From contig JBOGVS010000014.1 of the NCBI GenBank assembly GCA_050692555.1, positions 1 through 64,000 of the forward strand: DNA of 64,000 bases. Direction: 5' to 3'. Under the pieces are notes generated by a model. It had not been told where the DNA came from and ran no database searches. It saw only the letters and a list, made by a program, of their open reading frames with translations. Below, piece after piece: positions 48,246-56,199 of this stretch (positions are counted from its first letter, which is position 1; every line of letters begins with the position of its first letter). Made by a program: the position numbers and the translations under genes. The DNA comes from DAITPV01 sp050692555. Lineage in GTDB: Bacteria; Actinomycetota; UBA4738; CALAEC01.

Positions 48246-48656
48246 GTGCGCGTGGTCGGAGGGCTGCTGCTGGTTGCGCTCGGCGCCGCCGCGGCGCTCT
48301 TGGCCGACCGGGTGTTGTTGGAGCCGGCGAGCTCGGATGCCACCACCCCGGCCGTGCCCCAGTCGGCACCGGGGCCCGGCGATCCCCCGGTAGTGTGGGT
48401 CGACGGGACCCTGGAGGAGGTATCGGACTCGCAGATCATCGTGCGAGAAGGCCAGGGCCCGGAGGTTGCCGTGGAGCGCCTGGGCCAGGGCGCCACGGCT
48501 TTCCTGGCGCTGGAAGGCAGCGAGTGGCTGGAGCTCGCCGATGAGCAGATCTCGGAGATCGAAACCGGTGGCCTGGCCTGCGTGGAGACCCTGCTCGACG
48601 GCCGGACGTTCCTGGCCCTTCGGGTGTTCCTGGGCTCCGGCTGCGGCCCGGCCTGA
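48246..48656 (+). CDS. Hypothetical exported or anchored protein
   Basis: A 136-residue protein with an N-terminal hydrophobic stretch (residues 3-19, signal peptide or anchor) followed by a Pro/Ala/Ser-rich linker and a small beta-rich domain with two cysteines (GLACVETL, GSGCGPA), probably a disulfide. GATAAT lies 6 bases before the GTG (48234-48239). Its stop overlaps the lipoprotein start (TGATG). No family is recognised. Confidence 0.65.
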   Translation: MRVVGGLLLVALGAAAALLADRVLLEPASSDATTPAVPQSAPGPGDPPVVWVDGTLEEVSDSQIIVREGQGPEVAVERLGQGATAFLALEGSEWLELADEQISEIETGGLACVETLLDGRTFLALRVFLGSGCGPA

Positions 48657-49126
48657 TGTACGGTCCCCGGGTGCGACGACTCGCTCTCATGGCCGCGTTG
48701 CTGCTGACGGCCTGCCCGGAGGGCGGAGGGGCCGGAGGACAGGCCAGTCCCTCCCCTCAGCCCATCAGTCTCAGCCCCACGGAATCGCCCAGCCCAACCC
48801 CCACGGAGTCGCCGGCCGCGATTTCCCCGCCCGCGGTGACGGTGGAGCAGGGGGGGCGGTACTGGGCGGTGTACGCCGTGGTGGCGGAGGCCGGCAGCGC
48901 CGAGCTCGACGAGGCCTTCAACCGGCTCCGCGACCTGGAGGTCACGGTCGGGGGATTCGGCGAGCTGGCCTGCGACGAGGGAGCCGCCGAAGCGCTGGGG
49001 GTGGACCCCAGCCTGCACGGCGTGGCCGTGTACTTCGAAAGGAAGGCGGATGCTCAGGCCTTCGCCGCCTCGCTCGACCCGCCGCCCGCGGGCGTCGCCC
49101 GGGTTCGAACCTTCTGCGCGGATTGA
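48656..49126 (+). CDS. Putative lipoprotein
   Basis: A 156-residue exported protein. The signal peptide ends with a lipobox LLLTAC (lipidated Cys at about 20). A Ser/Pro/Thr-rich linker (30-58) follows, then a small alpha/beta domain (about 60-156) of SPOR-like or ferredoxin-like pattern: WAVYAVVAEAGSAELDEAFNRL..., ending VRTFCAD. The ATG shares its first base with the previous stop codon. Function unknown. Confidence 0.72.
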   Translation: MYGPRVRRLALMAALLLTACPEGGGAGGQASPSPQPISLSPTESPSPTPTESPAAISPPAVTVEQGGRYWAVYAVVAEAGSAELDEAFNRLRDLEVTVGGFGELACDEGAAEALGVDPSLHGVAVYFERKADAQAFAASLDPPPAGVARVRTFCAD

Positions 49127-49828
49127 ACCTCCCGCTCACCGGCGAGCGGACCCTGCCGGGGATCCCGGAAGAGAACTACTGGTTCCGGCGACACGTGGCC
49201 GCGTACCGGTTCGCGTCCAGGTTCGCGCGGGGGACGGTCGTGGACGCCGGAGCGGGAGAGGGATACGGCGCCGCGATGCTGGCCGGCCGGGCCCCGGGTG
49301 GTGGCCTTCGAGCTGGACGCCGAGTCGATCGGGCATGCCGCGGACAGGTACTTGGCGCCGTGGTTCGTCCAGGCGGACCTGTGTCGCATCCCGGTGCGTG
49401 ACGGCTCGGCGGACGCGCTGGTGTCCCTCCAGGTCATCGAGCACCTTCCCTGTGCGGATGAGTTCCTGGCCGACTGTCGGCGGGCTCTCCGTCCGGGTGG
49501 CACGCTAATCCTGTCGACCCCCAACCGGGCAACATTCCCCGGCGGCCTCAACCCGTTCCACGTCCGCGAGTTCGACGCCGGCGAGCTCCAGGCGCTCCTG
49601 CTGAGACACTTCGCTCGGGTGGACCTCCTGGGGATCGAGCACCGAGCGCCCCTGGCCCTTCTCGACCGGGTCCTCGGCGAGTCGGTCCAGCATCGCCTGG
49701 TACGACTCCCCTACCCGGATCAGCCCGCGTGGCTCCGAGGCGTCCTCCGGACGGTTCGGTCACAGGACTTCCGTATCACCCGACACGCTCAACGCCCCTT
49801 GGACCTCCTCGCCGTTTGCCGGGCTTAG
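49123..49828 (+). pseudogene. Class I SAM-dependent methyltransferase, frameshifted
   Basis: The TTG at 49123 overlaps the lipoprotein stop as TTGA. The first frame encodes LPLTGERTLPGI and motif I VVDAGAGEGYGAAML. At about 49290-49300 the frame changes; VVAFELDAESIGHA, VSLQVIEHL, LRPGGTLILSTPN and the rest to 49828 follow in the next frame. The two halves join naturally if the extra G in the CCCCGGGTGG stretch is removed. The protein (about 235 residues) resembles methyltransferase type 11 enzymes near glycan or lipid genes. It may be a genuine pseudogene or an assembly error. Confidence 0.75.
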
Positions 49829-49841
49829 TACTCGAGGGCGA

Positions 49842-49847
49842 TACGAT
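49842..49847 (+). promoter_or_regulatory. Candidate -10 element for the gene at 49854
   Basis: TACGAT lies 6 bases before the GTG at 49854 with no ribosome binding site. Confidence 0.35.
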
Positions 49848-49853
49848 CGGACC

Positions 49854-50081
49854 GTGAGCAAGGTCACCACCGTCTATCTGGGGCAGTTCACCAACGAACA
49901 CGCCAACGCCATCGCGGAGAAGCTCGAGGAGGCCGGGATCACCTGGTGGGCCAAGAACCCGGGAACCGTCTCCTACGTGCTGTTCATGGAGTGGGGGCCT
50001 CGCCTCTTCGTCGACCGGGCCCGCCTGGACGAAGCACGTGAGATCGCCCGCCGGATCGCCCCGGAGGGCCTGAAGGACTAA
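49854..50081 (+). CDS. Small conserved protein of DUF2007-like type
   Basis: A 75-residue soluble protein with a GQFTNEHANAIAEKLEEAGI helix and RLFVDRARLDEAREIA, the strand-helix pattern of small DUF2007/PII-like signal proteins in which the second helix begins VDxxRLxEAR. Function unknown. The GTG start fits the leaderless pattern. It converges with the next gene by a CTAA stop overlap. Confidence 0.72.
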   Translation: MSKVTTVYLGQFTNEHANAIAEKLEEAGITWWAKNPGTVSYVLFMEWGPRLFVDRARLDEAREIARRIAPEGLKD

Positions 50082-50281
50082 GCAGCGGCCCTGCGGCGCC
50101 GCTCGCCCCGGACCAGGGGGAAGCGGTGGGGCATGTGCGCCCAGCAGTAGTCCAGCCGGTTGTAGATGGAGATCCGGGTGTCGCAGCCCTCGTGGGCGCA
50201 AACCCGGCCGGGACCATAGGTCCGGTTCGGTCGGGGCAGCTCCCGGGGCCGGGACCCCTTCATGAACTGGCCGTCGCTCAT
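50078..50281 (-). CDS. Small Cys/His-rich protein, probable zinc-binding
   Basis: A 67-residue basic protein with CAHEGCDTRISIYNRLDYCWAHM, a C-x4-C...C-x2-H arrangement that could bind one zinc ion. The N and C termini are Arg-rich. AAAGGGAG lies before the ATG. It resembles short actinobacterial proteins of unknown function with a HEGCxTxLSxYNxxxxCxxH motif, but I cannot name a role. The 108-base gap upstream holds nothing clear. Confidence 0.7.
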   Translation of the reverse strand: MSDGQFMKGSRPRELPRPNRTYGPGRVCAHEGCDTRISIYNRLDYCWAHMPHRFPLVRGERRRRAAA

Positions 50282-50388
50282 CGAACTCCCTTTCCCACTC
50301 TCGGGGGTGGCGGGCTGCCAACCCCCACAACAGGTCATCGGCACGCGGTATTCCCCGCTGGAGCCCCGGGGGGGCGCCATTGCCGCTT

Positions 50389-50955
50389 CTACCCATTCCG
50401 ACGCTTGGCCAACCGCCCGGGGTTCCCCACGATCAACGACCGCTCGGGGAACCGCCCCCGGACCACCGTGGAGGCCCCCACCACGGACCCTTCCCCCACC
50501 GTGGTCCCCCGCAGGACGGTTGACTTCACCCCCAGCCAGCAATCCGGGCCGATGCGGACCGGCGACTTGACGATCCCCTGCTGCTGGATGGGCGTGTCCA
50601 GATCCTGGTATCGGTGGTCGAAGTCCCCCACATAGACCTGGTCGGCGAAAAGACAGTCGTCGTCGATCTCCACGTGGAGATAGCAGTTGACGGTGTCGTC
50701 GCCCCCGAACACCACCCGATCGCCGATCCGCAGGTAGCCCTCGTGGCACCGGATCGACGTCCCCCGGCCGATCCACACCCGGCGCCCGATCTCCAGGTGG
50801 CCCAGCCCCCTGGTGCACCGGATCTCCACGCCCCGGGCCATGAACACCATCCCCCGGGTGATCACGTGAGGGTTCCGCAGGCGGAACCAGGCGTACCGCA
50901 GGCCCATGGCCCAGAACTTGGGCCTGTACATCCGCTCGCGGATCCAGGCCGACAC
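50389..50955 (-). CDS. Hexapeptide-repeat acyltransferase (left-handed beta-helix)
   Basis: A 188-residue transferase of the LbH/acetyltransferase type. Imperfect hexapeptide turns (e.g. LEIGRRVWIGRGTSIRC; RIGPDCWLGVKSTVLRGTTVGEGSVVGASTVV) build the beta-helix, and SLIVGNPGRLAKR is the C-terminal cap common to sugar O-acetyltransferases. The GTG at 50955 follows the methyltransferase stop by 4 bases (an ATG at 50931 is possible). With the adjacent methyltransferase it suggests modification of a surface polysaccharide or lipid. Substrate unknown. Confidence 0.83.
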   Translation of the reverse strand: MSAWIRERMYRPKFWAMGLRYAWFRLRNPHVITRGMVFMARGVEIRCTRGLGHLEIGRRVWIGRGTSIRCHEGYLRIGDRVVFGGDDTVNCYLHVEIDDDCLFADQVYVGDFDHRYQDLDTPIQQQGIVKSPVRIGPDCWLGVKSTVLRGTTVGEGSVVGASTVVRGRFPERSLIVGNPGRLAKRRNG

Positions 50956-50959
50956 CGGC

Positions 50960-51874
50960 TCAGCCCACGGGCGGCCGGTGACCGGAGAGCAGGAGGTTGT
51001 AGAACAGGCCCTTGGGCAATACCGGATACAGGAACTGGTCCACCCGGTACAGGGATTGCCAGCTTCGGAACGCGAACCTGGCCCACCGCTTCCCGAACAG
51101 CCCGGGGCGCAGCTCGGATTCCATCGTTCGGACCGTCCACCCGAACAAGCTCGACAGCAGCTCCTCGGTCTCCACCCGGACCTCGGCGAACCCCACCGCC
51201 CGCGCCCACCCGGCCACCCTCCGGGGGTCGAACGTGTGGAGGTCAACGTCCCACTCGAGGTCCTGGAGGATCCGATCCTCCTCGCTGGTCGGCGGGACGC
51301 GTTCCGACGTCAGGGAGCGCAGGGGCGGTAGGCGGGTGAGGATCCGGCAGGCCGTCCGGGTCCCGGCCTTGGCCACCCCGGCCATCCGATCACCCACGCG
51401 GCTGGGCTCCCCCGCAACCAGGAGCGCACCGCCGGGGGACAGAACGCGGTACGCCTCGGTCAACGCGGCAGCGGGGTCGGGGACGTGGTGAAGGAAGGCA
51501 TGGCCCACCACCAGGTCGAACGAACCGTCCTCGTATGGCAGCCGCTCCGCGTCACCGACCCGAGCCTCCACCGGGCACCCCACCGCGGCGGCGTTCTCCC
51601 GGCACACCTCCAACATCCCCTCGGAGATGTCGATGACGTGGACCCGACCCGCGAAGCCGGCTCGCCACAGGTTGAGGACCCAGAACCCGGTCCCCGCTCC
51701 CACCTCCAGGACCCTCTCGTACCGGCGGCCCGGCAGCATGCGCTCGGTCCGCTCCCGCACGTAGTTGATGCCGGCCCCGTCGAACGCGATGGACCACTTG
51801 GCGTCGTACGTGGCGGCCGCGGCGTCGTGGTAGATGGCGTTGGCGACCTTGGGATCGGGAACCACGCGGGCCAC
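50960..51874 (-). CDS. Class I SAM-dependent methyltransferase
   Basis: A 304-residue methyltransferase with motif I VLEVGAGTGFWVLNL (about 52-66), VHVIDISEGML, GDAERLPYEDGSFDLVV and post-I LHHVPDP. The second half (about 170-304) is a helical extension with several aromatic residues, as in methyltransferases acting on lipids or quinones. GTG start, 9 bases after the enoyl-CoA hydratase stop, so in one operon with it and the hexapeptide transferase. Confidence 0.87.
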   Translation of the reverse strand: MARVVPDPKVANAIYHDAAAATYDAKWSIAFDGAGINYVRERTERMLPGRRYERVLEVGAGTGFWVLNLWRAGFAGRVHVIDISEGMLEVCRENAAAVGCPVEARVGDAERLPYEDGSFDLVVGHAFLHHVPDPAAALTEAYRVLSPGGALLVAGEPSRVGDRMAGVAKAGTRTACRILTRLPPLRSLTSERVPPTSEEDRILQDLEWDVDLHTFDPRRVAGWARAVGFAEVRVETEELLSSLFGWTVRTMESELRPGLFGKRWARFAFRSWQSLYRVDQFLYPVLPKGLFYNLLLSGHRPPVG

Positions 51875-51882
51875 CGGCCGGC

Positions 51883-52656
51883 CTACTTGCCCTCGAACGT
51901 CGCCTTGCCGGGGCCTTGCTCCAGGAACGTGCGCATCCCGGACTTCTGGTCTTCGGTGCTGAACAGGTCGGCGAAGGTCTCCCGCTCGATGGACAGACCG
52001 GTTTGGAGGTCCACCCGGGCGCCCCAGTTGACCGAGACCTTGGCGGCCCGGAGCGCCACCAGGGGACCTTTGGCGAACTGGCGGGCGGCATCGACCGCTT
52101 CCGCGTACACGTCCTCGCATACCTGGTCGACCAGGCCGATGTCTTTGGCCTCCTCGGCCTTCACCTGGCGCCCCGTGTAGATGAGGTCCTTGGCCTTGGC
52201 CGGCCCGATCAGCCGGGGCATCCGCTGGGTGCCCCCGGCTCCGGGGATGATCCCCAGCTGGATCTCCGGCTGGCCGAGCTTGGCGTTCGTGGCGGCGAAC
52301 CGGAAGTCGGCGCACATCGCCAGCTCGCACCCGCCTCCCAGCGCGTAGCCGTTGATGGCGGCGATGGTGACCTTGGGGATGTCCTCCACGGTGCTGAAGC
52401 ACTGCTGGAGGCCCTGGATCATCGGTCGGATCTCGGCGGGGCTCATGTCCACCATCATCTTCACGTCGGCTCCGGCGGCGAAGATCTTGTCGCCCCCGTA
52501 GATCACCACGGCCCCGACGTCGTCCCGGCGGCCGGCCTCGATGGCGGCGTCCAGCAGGTCGCGGGTCAGCTCCTCGTTGATCGCGTTCATTGGAGGACGG
52601 TCCAGTCGGATGGTCCCCACCCCGTCCTCGACCTCCAGGCGCACGAATTCTCCCAT
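51883..52656 (-). CDS. Enoyl-CoA hydratase
   Basis: A 257-residue crotonase with both catalytic glutamates in place: GYALGGGCELAMCADFR and GQPEIQLGIIPGAGGTQR. It therefore probably hydrates 2-enoyl-CoAs in beta-oxidation. The oxyanion-hole residues are in FAAGADVKMM and GGGCE. GAGGAGACCCG precedes the ATG. First gene of a small operon with the methyltransferase. Confidence 0.94.
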   Translation of the reverse strand: MGEFVRLEVEDGVGTIRLDRPPMNAINEELTRDLLDAAIEAGRRDDVGAVVIYGGDKIFAAGADVKMMVDMSPAEIRPMIQGLQQCFSTVEDIPKVTIAAINGYALGGGCELAMCADFRFAATNAKLGQPEIQLGIIPGAGGTQRMPRLIGPAKAKDLIYTGRQVKAEEAKDIGLVDQVCEDVYAEAVDAARQFAKGPLVALRAAKVSVNWGARVDLQTGLSIERETFADLFSTEDQKSGMRTFLEQGPGKATFEGK

Positions 52657-52681
52657 CGGGTCTCCTCGCTCGGGAACGGCC

Positions 52682-52687
52682 TATCTT
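52682..52687 (+). promoter_or_regulatory. Candidate -10 element for the secreted glycosidase-like gene
   Basis: TATCTT lies 6 bases before the GTG at 52694, as expected for a leaderless message. Confidence 0.4.
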
Positions 52688-52693
52688 AGTCCG

Positions 52694-54301
52694 GTGAAGC
52701 TCACGCTCCGCGTCGGCGCGGTGCTGGTGGCCGGCGCGGTCCTCCTTCCGGCGGCCCCCTCGCACGGCCAGCCGCGGGCGGACATCGAGCCGTACCGGGG
52801 CCTCGGCGCATGGGTGGACATCTTCGACGGCGGACTGTACGAAGCACCGGAGGCCACGGTGGCCGACCTGGCCGGCCGCGGGGTGCGGACGTTGTACCTG
52901 GAGACGGCCAGCTACCGGCTCCCCGGCCCCATCCGGTTCCCCGACCTGGCGGGCCGGTTCCTCGACGCCGCTCACGCAGCCGGGATGCGGGTGGTGGGGT
53001 GGTACGTCCCCGACTTCGTCGACCTGGAGCGAGACCTGGAATGGTCGCTGGCCGCGGTCCGGTTCGCCAGCCCCGCCGGAGAGCGGTTCGACTCGTTCGC
53101 CCTGGACATCGAGGTCACCGCGGTGCAGGACCCCACCGAGCGGGCCAACCGGCTGCTTCAGCTGTCGAACGCGATCCGCCGGGCCGTGGGGCCGACGTAT
53201 CCGCTGGGGGCCATCACGCCGTCACCCCTCCGGTCGCCCAGCTACTGGCCGGTGTTCCCCGACGCCGAGCTGGCGGCCATCTACGACGTGTACCTGCCGA
53301 TGGCCTACTCCTCCTACCACGTGCAGGGGGAGGCCGGGACCCACGACTACATCACCCAGGCCGCCCAGGTCGTTCGTCAGGTCACGGCGCGGCCGGACAT
53401 CCCCATCCACATGATCGGTGGGATCGCCAACGGCCTCGACGGACCCGAGATGGCTGGATTCATCCGGGCGGTGAGCGAGCAGCGGCTCATGGGGGCCAGC
53501 CTGTACGACGTGGGCTCCTCGGGCCCCGAGGAGTGGGCCGCCCTGGCCACGCTGCGGTTCGCCCAGCCGGCTCAGGGCAGCGAGCCCAAGAAGAAGGAGA
53601 AACGGGACCGGCCGGAGCGGCTCCGGCTCGGGCGGGACGTGGGGACGTACGGGGCCATTCCCGACGCCGACCGGACCTTCGATGGCGCGGTCTCATTCGT
53701 CGCGGGGTCGTTCCCTGGGGGCTGGGAGCTCGACTACGAGGCCTTCGACCTGGCCACCAACGAAGCCACCGTGTCGGTGAACGGAGAGCCCGTGGCCGTC
53801 CTTCCCCCCACCGATCGGGCGGCCTGGGGCCCCCGGAGTACCGCGACCCTCCCCGACGACGCCCTGGACGACGGGAACAACCGGGTCACGTTCCAGATCG
53901 ATCCCGACGTGCGCGGGGCCGGGGAGACCTGGGCGGTCCGCCGGGTGACCCTGGTGGCGTCGCCGCTGTCGCTGGACGAGCGAGGCGCGCACGGGGCCAT
54001 GCCGCAGTCGGACCCGGGCCGCGAGGACCGGGTGACCTACGCTTTCACCTCCGATGGATCGGAGACCGCGGTGGTGGTCCGGGGGTTCGACGTGATCCCC
54101 GGAGAGGTCGCCGTGCTCCTCAACGGACGGCTGGTCTCCGCGCTGCGACCCTCGCCGCAGGCTGCGTGGGGAGACCCCCAGACCATCCTGCTCGGAGCGC
54201 CGTTCCTCAGGGCCGGCCAGAATCGCCTGACGTTCGACGGTGAGCCCGAGCAGCCCTGGGGAGTGCGGATCGAACGCTCGGCGAGCGTGGGCCTGGTCTA
54301 G
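52694..54301 (+). CDS. Secreted glycoside hydrolase-like protein with beta-sandwich modules
   Basis: A 535-residue exported protein. A signal peptide of about 25 residues is followed by a TIM-barrel-like domain (about 30-300) with strand motifs of putative glycosidases: GAWVDIFDGG, MRVVGWYVPDF, FDSFALDIEVTAV (acidic DIE), DVYLPMAYSSY and GASLYDVGSSG. A Lys-rich linker (KKKEKRDRPERLR) leads to a tandem pair of beta-sandwich-like domains (about 325-430 and 440-535). The catalytic pair cannot be assigned with certainty. Exported and probably acts on a polysaccharide; substrate unknown. Ends in a CTAG overlap with the next, convergent gene. Confidence 0.72.
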   Translation: MKLTLRVGAVLVAGAVLLPAAPSHGQPRADIEPYRGLGAWVDIFDGGLYEAPEATVADLAGRGVRTLYLETASYRLPGPIRFPDLAGRFLDAAHAAGMRVVGWYVPDFVDLERDLEWSLAAVRFASPAGERFDSFALDIEVTAVQDPTERANRLLQLSNAIRRAVGPTYPLGAITPSPLRSPSYWPVFPDAELAAIYDVYLPMAYSSYHVQGEAGTHDYITQAAQVVRQVTARPDIPIHMIGGIANGLDGPEMAGFIRAVSEQRLMGASLYDVGSSGPEEWAALATLRFAQPAQGSEPKKKEKRDRPERLRLGRDVGTYGAIPDADRTFDGAVSFVAGSFPGGWELDYEAFDLATNEATVSVNGEPVAVLPPTDRAAWGPRSTATLPDDALDDGNNRVTFQIDPDVRGAGETWAVRRVTLVASPLSLDERGAHGAMPQSDPGREDRVTYAFTSDGSETAVVVRGFDVIPGEVAVLLNGRLVSALRPSPQAAWGDPQTILLGAPFLRAGQNRLTFDGEPEQPWGVRIERSASVGLV

Positions 54302-54729
54302 TGAGTCAGCGAGTGCTCCAGCGAGCGGAGCCGGCGGGACATCTCGACCAGCAGCTTCCTGGCGATCGAGGGGATCTTCTCCAGGAGCGGTAGGAACGAC
54401 CATGAGGTCAGCGACAGGGTGTGCACCGGTGTGACGGCCCGCACCGTGGCCGACCTTGGGCCTCCGTCCAGGAGGGACATCTCGCCGAAGTAGTCGCCGG
54501 CCCGGAGGGTGGCCCGCTTCCGTCCGCCGACCAGGACCGCGGCCTCGCCCTCCAGGATCAGGTGGAAGCCGACGCCCCCGGTGGCCCCCTCCTCGACGAT
54601 GTTCTTGTCGGGAGGGAAGACCACCTCCTTGCCCGCCGGGTAGATCGCCTCGAGCTCCCGCTTGGACAGCCCCTCGAACAACGGGACCGTCTTGAGCATC
54701 GCAATGGTGTCCTTCTTGGCCCTGGCCAT
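54298..54729 (-). CDS. Cyclic nucleotide-binding domain protein
   Basis: A 143-residue protein consisting of one CRP-like cNMP-binding domain (KTVPLFEGLSKREL start; phosphate-binding cassette GDYFGEMSLLDGGPRSATV with the key Arg) and a C-terminal helix (MSRRLRSLEHSLTH), with no HTH. It is a paralogue of 43663-44166. Such single-domain proteins may be cAMP sinks or regulatory subunits. Partner unknown. Confidence 0.9.
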   Translation of the reverse strand: MARAKKDTIAMLKTVPLFEGLSKRELEAIYPAGKEVVFPPDKNIVEEGATGGVGFHLILEGEAAVLVGGRKRATLRAGDYFGEMSLLDGGPRSATVRAVTPVHTLSLTSWSFLPLLEKIPSIARKLLVEMSRRLRSLEHSLTH

Positions 54730-54768
54730 GCCGCCTCCTCCCGCGGCCGCATCATAGAGGAGCCGGGG

Positions 54769-54774
54769 TAGGCT
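54769..54774 (+). promoter_or_regulatory. Candidate -10 element for the dehalogenase-like gene
   Basis: TAGGCT lies 8 bases before the ATG at 54783. Confidence 0.35.
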
Positions 54775-54782
54775 CTGCCCCG

Positions 54783-55676
54783 ATGGCCGACCTGATGGGG
54801 GACTTCGACGGCACGTTCCCGTTCCAGCCGCGGTACGCGCAGGTCGCCGCCGATGTCCGGCTCCACTATGTGGAGGAGGGAGCGGGGGAACCGGTCCTCA
54901 TGCTCCACGGCAACCCCACGTGGAGCTACCTGTACCGCCGGTTCATCCCGCCGGTCGCCGAGGCGGGTTTCCGGGCCATCGCCGTGGATCACATGGGGTT
55001 CGGGCGCTCCGACCGGCCGCCGGGTCACCGCCGGTACACGATGCGCAGCCACGTTGACAACCTCCTCGCATTCATCCGGGAGCTGGATCTCCGCGACCTC
55101 ACGCTGGTGATGCAGGACTGGGGCGGCCCGATCGGGTTCGGAGCGGCGGTGGAGGAGCCCGACCGGGTGGCCCGGCTGGTGATCATGAATACCGGAGTGG
55201 GCGTGTTTCCCTCCGGGACCCCGATGCCCTTCCACGAGCCGTTCCGGACCCGCGGCTTGGGCGAGATGCTGGGCCTGGGCGCCAACCTGTTCGTCGAGGC
55301 GATGTTCGGGGGGATGCGCCCGGAGAGCGCCACCCCGCTGGTGGCCGAGGCCTACCGGGCCCCGTTCCCCGACTATTACTCCCGAGTGCCCATCCTCGCA
55401 TTCGCCCGCGACGTCCCCATCGGTCATGAGCACCCCACGGCGGCGTACATGCACGAGGTGGCCGAAAATGTCCCGGGGCTGGTGCGGCCCACGCTGGTGG
55501 TGTGGGGCATGCAGGACCGAATCTTCCCCCCGATGCTCCTCGAGGTGTGGAGGAACCTGTACCCGCACGCGGACGTCCTCGAGCTTCCCGAGGCCCGGCA
55601 CTACCTCCAGGAGGACGAGCCCGAAGCGATCACCGCCCGGCTGGTGGAGTTCCTCCGGGCGAACCCCCGCTCATAG
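54783..55676 (+). CDS. Haloalkane dehalogenase-like alpha/beta hydrolase
   Basis: A 297-residue alpha/beta hydrolase. HGNPTWS (42-48) carries the halide-stabilising Asn44; the nucleophile is Asp112 in MQDWGGPIG with Trp113, the second halide ligand; the base is His in ARHYLQED and an acid Asp lies in VWGMQDRIFP. This set fits haloalkane dehalogenases (and fluoroacetate-type relatives) that convert haloalkanes to alcohols. No signal peptide. Native substrate is unknown. It is upstream of a Fur-family gene; no shared operon is evident because the regulator has its own promoter. Confidence 0.82.
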   Translation: MADLMGDFDGTFPFQPRYAQVAADVRLHYVEEGAGEPVLMLHGNPTWSYLYRRFIPPVAEAGFRAIAVDHMGFGRSDRPPGHRRYTMRSHVDNLLAFIRELDLRDLTLVMQDWGGPIGFGAAVEEPDRVARLVIMNTGVGVFPSGTPMPFHEPFRTRGLGEMLGLGANLFVEAMFGGMRPESATPLVAEAYRAPFPDYYSRVPILAFARDVPIGHEHPTAAYMHEVAENVPGLVRPTLVVWGMQDRIFPPMLLEVWRNLYPHADVLELPEARHYLQEDEPEAITARLVEFLRANPRS

Positions 55677-55689
55677 CGCCTGCTGCACG

Positions 55690-55704
55690 TGCAATGCGTT
55701 TGCA
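55690..55704 (+). promoter_or_regulatory. Fur/Zur-type palindrome in the regulator promoter
   Basis: TGCAA-TGCGT-TTGCA is a perfect 5-5-5 inverted repeat of the TGNAA-N5-TTNCA pattern bound by Fur-family proteins. It ends 2 bases before the candidate -10 TAAGGT (55706-55711), which is 6 bases from the ATG, so binding would block the promoter. Confidence 0.75.
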
Positions 55705-55717
55705 GTAAGGTCTGCCC

Positions 55718-56164
55718 ATGAGTGAGGAGGCCCGATCGGTGGCCGGGATGCTCAGGGGGCGGGGGTACCGCATCACCCCTCAGCGGGAAGCGATCCTCGA
55801 GGAGGTTCTGGCCACCCGGGGCCACATCACCCCGCAGGACGTGGCCCGACGGGTCCAGCGGCGGATGCCGGCGGTGAACCCCTCCACCGTGTACCGGACC
55901 ATGACCATGCTGGAAGCGGTGGGGGTGGTGCGTCACGCCCATCTGGAGGGCGGGGCCGAATACCACCGGACCGACCACGAGGAGCATGTTCACCTCACCT
56001 GCTCCCGGTGTGGAGCGGAGGACGACCTGTCGATGGAAGAGGCCGAATCGCTCAAGGGCGTGATCCGCCGCCATCACGGCTTCCTCCCGGACCTGGCTCA
56101 TTTCGCCATCTCCGGGCTGTGCGCCTCGTGTCAGCGCGCCGGGCGCGGAAGCAAGTCCACCTGA
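55718..56164 (+). CDS. Fur-family metal-responsive transcriptional regulator
   Basis: A 148-residue Fur-family repressor: N-terminal winged helix (residues 10-80; GYRITPQREAILEEV; NPSTVYRTMTMLEAVGVV) and a dimerisation domain with two structural-zinc Cys pairs (C95/C98, C135/C138) and His-rich HRTDHEEHVHL for the regulatory metal. The palindrome upstream suggests autoregulation. It could be Zur- or Fur-type or a peroxide sensor; the metal cannot be assigned. Confidence 0.92.
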   Translation: MSEEARSVAGMLRGRGYRITPQREAILEEVLATRGHITPQDVARRVQRRMPAVNPSTVYRTMTMLEAVGVVRHAHLEGGAEYHRTDHEEHVHLTCSRCGAEDDLSMEEAESLKGVIRRHHGFLPDLAHFAISGLCASCQRAGRGSKST

Positions 56165-56186
56165 GGATCAGGAGGCGGGGCGCGGG

Positions 56187-56192
56187 TATCCT
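56187..56192 (+). promoter_or_regulatory. Candidate -10 element for the zinc-ribbon gene
   Basis: TATCCT lies 7 bases before the ATG at 56200. Confidence 0.35.
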
Positions 56193-56199
56193 CGGCTCC

